The notes under the pieces: generated by a model
What the model was told of the DNA's origin: nothing
The model's database searches: none
The model's input: the letters and a program-made list of their open reading frames with translations, nothing else
Source of the DNA: Pseudocercospora fijiensis CIRAD86
Taxonomy: Eukaryota > Ascomycota > Dothideomycetes > Mycosphaerellales > Mycosphaerellaceae
DNA: 64,000 nt
Direction: 5' to 3'
NCBI RefSeq assembly: GCF_000340215.1
Contig: NW_006921532.1
Coordinates: 773,844 to 837,843 of the forward strand
Shown here: piece after piece, positions 20,877 to 30,426 of the stretch
Numbering within the stretch: position 1 is the first letter of the stretch
Layout of the letters: each line of letters begins with the position of its first letter
Made by a program: the position numbers and the translations under genes

Positions 20877-22272
20877 AGGGTTGCATAGATGTACAGAGAG
20901 CGGTTCGAGTCTTCGGCTGAAGAGTCGCGAGGGACGCGTCGAGGACCAGAAAGCTCGGATCACTAACGCGCTTGCATACGGTGGACCCTTGCACTGGGCC
21001 ACTGGCGCGCGCATTATCATACACGAGAGAGAAAGAGCCGCAAAATCGCCGTACACCGCTGCACACACCCTCGCCGCCGACGCCGACGCCGCCGCCGCTG
21101 TGGTACACCCTCCCTCCAGAGATGCAACGCTGCCTCATGGAGTCGAGCTCGCCGAAGCTGATGCATGAATCACGATGACTGCAGCAAGCGGCTTATCCGA
21201 ACATGCCGAAGGGCATTAATATTGTCGTATTCGGATGACAAGAATAACGCACGCGGTCTGTGGAGTCACTGGAGTGTCGACTGCGCTATCCTTGGCACAG
21301 CAGCCGCAGCAGCACGTTCTGTTTCCCGAGCCACAGGAACAGTGCAACTCTGCTAAATTTACGTGCCACTCCAGATCTCATACAATAAGCTTTGTAGGAC
21401 TGACCTTCGATACGATTATTATATCATTCTGCGATGCTTCTGCCGTAGGGATGCGCCTCAGGCTACAGTAATAAGCTGCGCTGCGCTCGCTCGCCGACGC
21501 CATGGCCATGCTGTAGCCTGTAGCTGCTCGCCAACTCGGCATCTCATTGCTCCAGTCCCGTGGCGCATCCTGGCTCAGCTCTGCAGCTGTGCTCACTTAA
21601 GTTAGTTACTGCTGAGGCAAACAGCCAGCGATGGAAAGGCCGCAGAGGCGGATCTTACGCTTCCGCCCGGAGTCGCTGGCATCGATCTCACTAGAGTATT
21701 GCGTCGTGTCTGCCTCGACGGCGACGGCGACGAACACTCGCTGCATCGCACCCTTTCTTGTTCATTGCCGTCCTGCTTGGCCGCGTGCCGTGCGTGGTGC
21801 TGTGTGTCTGTGTGTGTACTCCGTATAGGGGGCTCCATCCTCTCCCTCTCCGTCTGCGCCTCGACAATAATCGTCCGTCTGGAAACTTTATCACTGCCAG
21901 AGCAACAACCTGGCCTGGCCTCCTTGCACCTGGTCCCACTCCCTGGCCACTCGAGCATCATCCCGCCCAGCGCCCGTCAGTTTCAGCCCGAGTGTCGAGA
22001 GGTGAGAGCCATAATAACAAACACCGCCGACATCACCTCATCCCCACGCCCGCCCGCGCGCGTCAAGCAGCATTCGAAGCCCACACCCCCGCGGTCATCG
22101 GTCATTCCAACAGCCACCGGCCACCATTCCTTCGATGCCAGCCTGAGACGACGCCGTCGGTCGCGGAGAGCGCGGGCTGTCAGCCCACCCACGAAGAACA
22201 CACCGCGCCGTGCAGGCTCAGCGCACCGCTCTGCTGCATGCCATCGTTCACCACATTGATCCCGTCGCCGCA
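20877..22272. promoter_or_regulatory. Divergent promoter and long DNF1 leader
   Basis: 1396 bp between divergent starts. The DNF1-proximal 600 bp is C/T-rich with several overlapping upstream ATGs, including open frames of about 190 codons (21699-22259 and 21758-22339) that lack recognizable domains. A long 5' leader with upstream ORFs is plausible. No factor site is assigned. Confidence 0.4.
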
Positions 22273-25200
22273 ATGGCTGTCACATATGACACGGAGCAGA
22301 CGCCGCCCTCTCAGGCTGCTGAGCGCAGCACGCCATTGAATCGCATGCGATGGGCTACCGTGCGGAAACCGGGGCGCAAGGGTGCCGTCAAGCGCCGCAG
22401 CATATTCAACAGAAACATCGCCCGCTTGAGTGGCACTTACAACAACCGACACTCCACCGGCACCGATCTGAGCGACGCGAAGCCGCACGACCTCGCCAAT
22501 GACCAGCCTACCGAAGGCCACACGAGCCGCACCATATATTTCAACCAGCCTCTCCCGGACTCCGCACGCGATGAAGAAGGCAAGCCATTGAACCACTTCA
22601 AGCGCAACAAAATCCGAACCGCAAAATATACCCCCATCAGCTTTATCCCCAAGAACCTGTGGTTTCAACTGCACAACATCGCCAACGTCTACTTCATCTT
22701 CATCGTCATTCTCGGTGTAAGTGGAGCGGTGCACATGGCTTCCGCCAACATTACTAACTCCATATTATCATCTAGATTTTTAGCATATTCGGTGTGCAGA
22801 ATCCAGGTCTGGCCGCAGTGCCCATCATTGTTATTCTTACCATCACCGCCATCAAAGACGCCATAGAGGATTGGCGGAGGACAGTCCTCGACAATGAGCT
22901 CAATAACGCCCCTGTGCACCGATTGGTCGACTGGGAGAATGTCAATGTGTCCGAGGAGACGATTAGCTTGTGGAGACGATTCAAGAAGGCAAACACCAGG
23001 GCAATCTTGTTGCTCTGGCGATGGTGGAAAGGCAAGAGAGAGGCTGCTCTGGCGAAGAAGGGCAAAGGTGCAACGTATCAGGATCGAAAGCTGGATGAGC
23101 AGCTGGAAATTGATGAGCGCCGTATGAGTACCCTAACCGCACGACTTGACTACGACGAACGGAATCCCTACGAGAACGAACAAGGCGATGTGGAGATGAC
23201 GCCAGTGCCATCTCCGACACCTGGCCAGAAACGATCAGGAGATCACAGTCACGAAGGGCAAGGAGACGAGATTGTGAGGGACAGCTTGACAGTGCCCAAC
23301 CTTGGTGAAGACGGAAAAGGTGGAGACCTGCCTGTGCCAAAGAAGTTCCACGGCAGCTTGATCAATCCGAACAAGCCAAGGCCCGAAAAGGCACGCTTCA
23401 AGAAAGATTATTGGAAGAATGTGCGCGTGGGCGACTTTGTCCGCCTATACAATGACGAGGAGGTGCCTTCAGACATCATCGTTTTGTCGACTAGCGATGC
23501 AGACGGTGCATGCTACATCGAAACGAAGAATCTAGACGGAGAGACGAATTTGAAGGTTCGAACCGCGCTCTATTCCGGTCGTCAAGTCAAGCGAGCGAGA
23601 GATTGCGAACAAGCCGATTTTGTGCTCGAAAGTGAGCCACCGCATGCGAATTTGTACGCGTATTCTGGAGTCGTGCGTTGGAACCAGTACGACATGAAGA
23701 ATCCTTTCGCCGAGCCCAAGGAAATGGCAGAGCCAGTGAGCATTAACAATCTGCTCCTGCGTGGTTGTACGGTCAGGAACACCGAATGGGTACTAGGAAT
23801 CGTGGCATTTACGGGTGAGGACACAAAGATCATGCTCAACTCTGGTATCACACCTTCCAAACGGCCAAAGATTATGCGCGATCTGAACTGGAACGTCCTG
23901 TACAACTTCGTCATCCTTTTCGTCATGTGTCTGGTTGCCGCACTTGTCAATGGTGTGACGTGGGGCGAAGGAGACAACTCCCTCGACTTCTTCGAATTTG
24001 GAAGCTATGGTGGCACACCAGGTCTCAACGGCTTCATCACTTTCTGGGCGGCCATCATCCTATTCCAGAATTTGGTCCCCATCTCACTGTACATCTCCCT
24101 CGAAATCGTGCGATCCGTCCAGGCATTCTTCATCTACTCCGACACCTACATGTACTACGAGAAGATCGACTACCCATGCACGCCAAAGTCTTGGAACATA
24201 TCCGACGACTTGGGCCAGATTGAGTACATCTTCTCCGACAAGACCGGTACGCTTACGCAGAATGTCATGGAGTTCAAGAAGTGCACAGTCAATGGCCACC
24301 CATATGGCGAAGCATATACGGAAGCGCTTGCTGGAATGCAGAAACGCCAGGGAATCAATGTCGAGGAAGTCGCCGCTCAAGAAAGAGCGCGTATTGCAGA
24401 GGACCGAGTGGTCATGCTGAAGCACCTTCGCCGGATGCACGACAATCCTTACCTACGAGACGAGGATCTTACCTTTGTTGCGCCAGACTATGTCGCAGAC
24501 TTGGATGGCGAGAGCGGGCCTGAGCAGAAAGCGGCCGTGGAACAGTTCATGCTTGCACTCGCACTCTGCCACAGTGTCATCACTGAACGGACGCCTGGTG
24601 ACCCGCCGCGAATAGAGTTCAAGGCGCAATCTCCCGATGAAGCTGCGCTCGTTGCCACCGCTCGAGACGTTGGCTATACCGTCATCGGTCGATCGAACGA
24701 TGGCATCATCCTCAACATCATGGGCAAAGAAAGCGAGTTCCAGGTCCTGAACATCCTCGAGTTCAATTCCACCAGAAAGCGAATGAGTGCCATTATAAGG
24801 ATGCCGGATGGCAAGATTGTCCTGTTTTGCAAGGGTGCCGACAGCATCATCTATTCGCGTCTGCGAAGAGGCGAACAACCAGAACTGCGAAGGGCCACAG
24901 CCGAACACCTCGAAATGTTCGCCCGAGAAGGTCTCAGAACACTTTGCATTGCACAGAGGGAGCTTGGCGAGGAAGAATACCAGAAGTGGAACGTTGACCA
25001 CGAACTCGCGGCTGCCGCGGTCCAAGATCGTGAGAACAAGCTCGAGGACGTCGCTGACCGAATTGAGCGCGAGCTCACTCTTATCGGCGGAACAGCTATT
25101 GAAGACAGATTGCAAGATGGTGTGCCAGACTCCATCGCTTTGCTTGCGCAAGCGGGAATCAAGCTCTGGGTCTTGACTGGAGACAAGGTGGAGACCGCCA

Positions 25201-27079
25201 TCAACATCGGGTTCTCTTGCAATCTTCTCGACAACGACATGGATCTGATCGTGCTCAAGTCTGAAGACGAAGACATTGCAGGTGCGGAAGCAGAATTGGA
25301 CAAGCACTTGGCGGCTTTCGGCAAGACTGGGTCAGACGAGGAGCTCAAAGCTGCTAAAAAGAACCACGAACCTCCGGCTCCCACGCACGCATTGGTCATC
25401 GACGGCGATACGCTCAAGGTCGTGCTTGACGACAGGCTACGTCAAAAGTTCTTGCTGCTGTGCAAGGAATGCAGATCCGTTCTTTGCTGTCGTGTCAGTC
25501 CTGCGCAGAAGGCTGCCGTTGTGGGTCTTGTCAAGCACACGCTTGAAGTCATGACTTTATCCATTGGCGACGGTGCTAACGATGTCGCCATGATTCAAGA
25601 GGCTGACGTTGGCGTTGGCATCGCTGGTGAAGAAGGTCGTCAGGCCGTCATGAGTTCCGATTACGCCATTGGCCAATTCCGCTTCTTGACCCGACTACTC
25701 CTCGTACATGGTCGTTGGGACTACCGGCGCATGGGCGAGTGTGTTGCCAACTTCTTCTACAAGGTATGTCATCTCCATCTGAATCTTCCCTGCCCCCGCT
25801 AACGTTACTACAGAACATCATCTGGGTCTTCGCCTTGTTCTGGTATCAGATCTACACCAACTTTGATTGCTCGTATGCTTTCGACTACACGTACATCCTG
25901 CTCTTCAACTTGGCCTTTACCTCACTCCCGGTCATCTTCCAAGGTATTCTGGATCAAGATGTGGATGACAAGGTCTCACTTGCCGTACCCCAGCTTTACC
26001 GACGTGGCATCGAGCAAAAGGAATGGACTCAGACCAAGTTCTGGATCTACATGTTTGACGGCTTCTACCAATCAGTGATCGCCTTCTACTTCACCTACCT
26101 GCAGTTCAAAGTTGCCAATTTCGAATCCGAGACTGGTCGCAACATCAATGACTACAAGCGCTTGGGAGCGTACATTGTGAACCCCGTCGTGTTCATCGTC
26201 AATGTCTACATTATGATGAACACCTACCGCTGGGACTGGTTCATGTGTCTCATCACGGGCATTTCCATTCTCCTCATCTACTTCTGGACCGGAGTCTACA
26301 CCTCCTTCACCGCTGGCTACACCTTCTACGAAGCTGCACCACAAGTCTATGGTGCCTTGTCATTCTGGGCAATCAACCTTTTGACTGTCATTGCATGCCT
26401 CCTCCCCCGTTTCGTGGCGAAGGCGTACCAGAAGATGTACATGCCTTACGACATCGACATCATCCGCGAGCAAGTGCGGCAAGGAAAGTTCGATTATCTC
26501 AAGGAGGTGGATCCACACAAGGTTGGACCACAACCTGACAAGCTTGCTGAGAGTACTGCGAGCAGTGAGGTTAGCCAGAAGGTAGGCGAGAACGGAGACA
26601 AGAAGGGACACAGGAGAGGCGGCAGTCCACCCACTGCACCGGGCCGACATACCTTTGACGAGGACATGCGACCAATATATCCACCAAGTGTGGCGGCGAC
26701 TGCAACGACTAATAATCCCAGAAGTCATAACGGGTCGGATGGGACAGAGTATACTGGTCATCGGTCGTCTGTGGGTGATCTAGATCGCTTTGAAAGAGCC
26801 TTCCCGCCCAGGTACTCGCAGTCTGCGAGTAACGCCGCCACGCCGGCAATCACGCCGGTAATTACCAGGCAGGATCATGATCAAGCACCAACGCGGCCGA
26901 GTTACGATCGACCGAGGCCGTCATTCGACCGATTGAGATCTTCTATGGATCGAACACGGCCAAGTTTCGAAGCAAGCCATGACTTTACATCTGCCGCCTA
27001 CTTGGCGCGGGTGGAGTCAAGCCAAAGCGCCGGCCGGGCTTCAAGAAGAAAAGACATCTCTGAAGATCTGAGGCGATGA
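22273..27079 (+). CDS. DNF1: P4-ATPase phospholipid flippase, Dnf1/Dnf2 class
   Basis: Three exons: 22273-22716, 22776-25763 and 25814-27079 (GTAAGT..TAG and GTATGT..CAG introns, both phase 0), giving 1565 residues. The order is: disordered N-tail, first helices (NVYFIFIVILG-IFSIFG), the DGETNLK actuator motif at about residue 402, PISLYISLEIVRS helix, phosphorylation site DKTGTLTQN with Asp636, nucleotide-binding QSPDEAALV and FCKGAD, hinge DGANDVAMIQ, C-terminal helices, and a disordered Arg/Ser/Pro tail with repeated RPSFDR-type units (about 1510-1540). Flippases of this class move phosphatidylcholine/ethanolamine inward at the plasma membrane with a Cdc50-type subunit. DKTGTLTQNVMEFKKC and CTPKSWNISDDLGQ match Dnf1/2 rather than Drs2. 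The ATG at 22273 has good context; an in-frame ATG at 22210 is less likely. Confidence 0.93.
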
Positions 27080-27838
27080 CACTGACAAAAAAAGTGATTA
27101 TTAAAAAAATTTGACGAAGCGAAACGAGAATAGAGAAACAGAAAAGGGGGGCGTGGAGTGGCCTCTTTTTTTTTGAGATACCACCACCACCACACCACCG
27201 TCACCAGTTTCTTTGTAATGAATGAGGGGGTTAAAGCGTAAGCATCGTGGATTTTTGATCTATTTATCTCCACAACAACTTGTATATAACTGCCGGCGCG
27301 CGCGTGTACTGTTTCGCACGCTCTTTTTGCCTTGCAAGCTATTGGACTGAGAGATACCATGTTCCTGCTTTTCGCATGGTGTTTGAGGGGAGGGAGCATT
27401 GAGGAGTTCGAGTTTGCATGGTCGTTGTTGTCGTCGGGCTATTTTTTTTTTGGATAGACATTGCTGGTGCGGTATTTTTATTATTGTAGCGAAGAAAGGA
27501 AGGTTTCATTATAGCATTTGAAAAGAAAGAGGAAAGTGTTCTGTTTCTGGAATTGTGTGTGTGCTTCTTGATCTCTATTTATTGACTACAGAAGGGAGAG
27601 GAGGGATTGGCTGGTTCTAGAATAGGAATAGTGTTTCTTGGCATTTGCGCATCATTGAACTTCAACTTCCAACTTCAACTTCGGCGATTGATTGATGTTT
27701 GAATAAGAACGACTTCGACTTCACCCATCCATCGATCTTTTTTTTTTTGACGAGCGATCACACGGCTTGATATCACATCGAAACTTCGAATTGAGCGCGG
27801 GAGAACTGGAATCGGAGCGAGAAAAGAAAGAAAGAAAG
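27080..27838. other. DNF1 3' UTR and CBP4 promoter
   Basis: 759 bp with A/T homopolymer runs, a CCA-repeat tract at about 27180-27200 and T-tracts near 27163-27175 and 27440-27450. No gene is seen. Confidence 0.5.
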
Positions 27839-28328
27839 ATGAAATCCATCACTTGGATCAAAATGGCTTTGGCGTAAGTATTCCATTCCATCCCATTCCA
27901 TCCCATCCAACTAACCCCTCTTCTTCTTTTCTTTTCTCTCCAGCGGCGGAGTCATGTGCATCGGCGGCCCCGCCCTCATCCTCTGGATCTCTCCCACCGA
28001 AGAAGAATTATTCCTAAAATACAACCCGGACCTGCAACGCAAGAGTTTGGAAAATCGCAGAGGAAAACAGGAGGATTTTGATAATTTTGTGAAAAATTTG
28101 AAGAGGTTGAGTCGGAGTGATCGGCATAGTACGTATTACCCCTTCTACCCTTAACTGACGTGAAAGAAGAGAGGAGAGAGAGTATGCTGACTTTTTTTTT
28201 TAGTTTGGATGGTTCAGGAAGAAGAAGCTAGTCGTTTGAGGAAAGAGGGAATTCAGGCGGAACTTGAGAGGAGGAGGGAGGAGGAGGAGAGGAGGGTTGA
28301 GATTCGGGATAGTTTGAAGACGAAGTGA
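27839..28328 (+). CDS. CBP4: Cbp4, cytochrome bc1 complex assembly factor
   Basis: Three exons: 27839-27873, 27944-28128 and 28204-28328, with introns of 70 and 75 bp (GTAAGT..CAG, GTACGT..TAG), giving 114 residues, normal for the family. Features: a short N-terminus MKSITWIKMALA, one membrane segment GGVMCIGGPALILWIS, the signature PTEEELFLKYNPDLQRKSLENR (split across the residues visible at about 32-53), then RGKQEDFDNFVKNL, IWMVQEEEASR and a charged coiled C-terminus (RRREEEERR). Cbp4 binds newly made cytochrome b with Cbp3-Cbp6 at the mitochondrial inner membrane during complex III assembly. The first exon supplies only 11 full codons, and the second intron acceptor is preceded by a ten-T tract. 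Confidence 0.9.
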
Positions 28329-28842
28329 GATGGGGAGGTGAGGTGGAGTTTGAAGACGGAGTGAGTGGGATGGAGAGGAGGAACTGTGTGAATTCGAAGT
28401 GAGATGGGGGAGGGGAGGGGAGGGGAGGGGAGCAGAGGCGGAGACTGAAGATTGGGAATTTGAAAGATGCAGAAGCATCTGCATTTTCTGTGCAGTATGA
28501 ATGAAGGAAGGAATGAATTGATCGACTCCTGAAACTTCCGTTGTGGTAGGTAAGAGCTACAGACTTTCAGTATGGGAGAGAGAGTATCAGGCTTCTCTTC
28601 AGATCTATGAGTGAGCACTTGACGCTCAGAGTAGTTTAGTCTGCTTGTTTCTTTCTCCTCAATATGTTATGATTACAGATACCTAGCTTTCCTTCGAGGC
28701 GCTAAACAACACCCCATCCTGCCATTCTCATCCCATACCCACTTGACTCGCAGAGTAAGTAGTCTGCTTTCTTCCCCACGATATATAATCACCTATCTTC
28801 CCACCTCTCCCCCTCCTCCCCCCACAAAAAAAAAATCCTGAC
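28329..28842. other. Intergenic spacer with purine-rich tract
   Basis: 514 bp between the CBP4 stop and the stop of the next (minus-strand) gene, so it holds two convergent 3' ends. It contains a G-run array (see 28406-28430) and two similar about 50-bp segments, each with an agta..tagtctgct core (28620-28685 and 28743-28800). No gene is seen. Confidence 0.5.
28406..28430 (+). repeat. G-run array (GGGGA)n, G-quadruplex-capable
   Basis: Five runs of four or five G separated by single A residues, downstream of the CBP4 stop on the coding strand, so probably in its 3' UTR. This meets the classical quadruplex pattern of four G3+ runs with short loops. Confidence 0.85.
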
Positions 28843-30108
28843 TTAAAAAGGCGGATAAACCTTCATTCTTCCATTCTCATCCCAAACCCACGCTCGCCTC
28901 ACCACCTTGACCACTTTACCCCCAGGGATCTTGCCTTCGAGCTTCTGCGGCGTGATTTTGGCTCCGTTGAAGTGGGCGTTGATGCCGCCCACAGCCCAAA
29001 ATTTCTCCTTCTTTGGTGGTTGTTCAACGGCAAAGGTTTCTTCTGATGATGATGATGGAGAATCTTCGTCCCTCTCAGAAGTCGTTGCCTCCCGCCTTCG
29101 CTTGATGGCATGTGTCTTGTCGTCGCTGTCTGGCGTTGAGGGTTCACGCTCTCGTCTCCGTTTGATGTGATGATGATGATGTGTAAAGTATGCCTTGTCG
29201 CTGTTTGGTGTTGAGGGGTCGCGCATTTTGCCATGGGCGCTGGCTTGTATGGCAGCTGTGCGTTGAGGCACCGCGCAGCCGAAGGTGAGATTTCTGTTGT
29301 TGTTGTTGTAGAAGGTTGTACGATAGTCTTCTTCATCATCTTCATCTTCAGGCTCGGGCTTGATGACCATCTCCTCGTCATCTTGGTCTTGATCATCATA
29401 ATGACGCCCCAACTGAGTCAAGGGGGTAGGATAGTTTGCGTTGGAGCGAGCAATGTCAGGCTTATTGATCTTGCCTTCCTCCGCGCCGTCCAACCAAGCC
29501 GAAAAAGTCCTCCGAAGCCAAACATCTTCGTCAATTTTGTTGTAGAATTGGGGAAACAGAGATCTGGCGGAGCCGGTAACCTTGCCCTTCCGCTTCTCCA
29601 GCTGGTTAAGCTTCTCATCATACCAGAGACTGAGCTGAGCGAAACGGTCTTGCTTGGCGATGAGGCGTGCCTTTCCAGTCGCAGTTCCGTCCTTGGAAAC
29701 GCCCTTTTTGTCTACGATGTATGTCTCGATGGCATTACGATCGTTTTGTGTTCTCTTCCAGAAGCCGTCTCTTGTCGATGTCTCTGGGCGCTGGGAAGTG
29801 GACCCGAGATGCTCAGTAGCTGACGAAGTAGGTACAGGATCTGTCCTGGTAACGCGTGCCGGAGCTGTGGACTTCTTCTCGGTGCTCTCCTCTTCGTTCT
29901 TCGGTACAGTCAAGGTCATTCCATTCCTGGCAAGAGGATGACCATAGCTGGCGGTGTCACCTTCCTCGTCTGTTTCAATGGTCGCGCGTGGATGGCCTCT
30001 ATGCTTCGATGCAGTTTCAATCTCTTGCGGGCTTGATGTCCTGACGTGGTCGACGTTGACCACATTTAGGACAGGCATAGTGTGCACAAGGTGTGTTGAA
30101 GGAAGCAA
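28843..30108 (-). CDS. Hypothetical protein, disordered, charged
   Basis: 421 residues in one open frame; a start at codon 11 (30078, MPVLNVVNVDHV) is equally possible. No family is recognized. The middle (about residues 120-230) is the most ordered-looking part: DGFWKRTQNDRNAIETYIVDK, ARLIAKQDRFAQLSLWYDEKL and LFPQFYNKIDEDVWLRRTFSAWLDG. The rest is acidic and low complexity. A near-duplicated unit occurs near 310-350 (DPSTPNSDKA.. then EPSTPDSDDKTHAIKRRRE), each followed by an IKRRRE nuclear-signal-like motif. An overlapping minus-strand frame (30017-30307) encodes a CAHYACPKCG motif and could be an upstream exon. It lies head-to-tail downstream of RAD1. Confidence 0.6.
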   Translation of the reverse strand: MLPSTHLVHTMPVLNVVNVDHVRTSSPQEIETASKHRGHPRATIETDEEGDTASYGHPLARNGMTLTVPKNEEESTEKKSTAPARVTRTDPVPTSSATEHLGSTSQRPETSTRDGFWKRTQNDRNAIETYIVDKKGVSKDGTATGKARLIAKQDRFAQLSLWYDEKLNQLEKRKGKVTGSARSLFPQFYNKIDEDVWLRRTFSAWLDGAEEGKINKPDIARSNANYPTPLTQLGRHYDDQDQDDEEMVIKPEPEDEDDEEDYRTTFYNNNNRNLTFGCAVPQRTAAIQASAHGKMRDPSTPNSDKAYFTHHHHHIKRRREREPSTPDSDDKTHAIKRRREATTSERDEDSPSSSSEETFAVEQPPKKEKFWAVGGINAHFNGAKITPQKLEGKIPGGKVVKVVRRAWVWDENGRMKVYPPF

Positions 30109-30426
30109 TCAGCGCGATTCGATCTGATGGCTTGCAGTCGTCGAAGGCGAACTTCGTATTGGGAGCGTGGCGCTGACAATTTCGACGAAGCCGCTTGTTA
30201 TCTTGCGGTTGCGTGACAGAGAGTGTGATGTGACGATGGCGTTTCGTGGCGTCTGGAGCGTGGTAAGCGCAAGTATCATCTGAAAGACTCAGTAGGGTAG
30301 TGATCATGAATGCAGATGAGAACTGTAAGAATGTTGAGTGCTTGAAGTGGTTCTAATGATATATGCTTCAACCAGCTGGCCCGAGCTCTTGTGACGTGAG
30401 TGAGCATGAAGTAAGACTGTGACAGC

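Noticed and set aside
24453..25417. Minus-strand open frames of 188-284 codons within DNF1
   Set aside because: Antisense shadows of the flippase catalytic core.
30017..30307. Separate small zinc-motif gene (CAHYACPKCG)
   Set aside because: It overlaps the start of the 421-residue gene on the same strand and has one motif only; kept as a possible upstream exon, not a gene.
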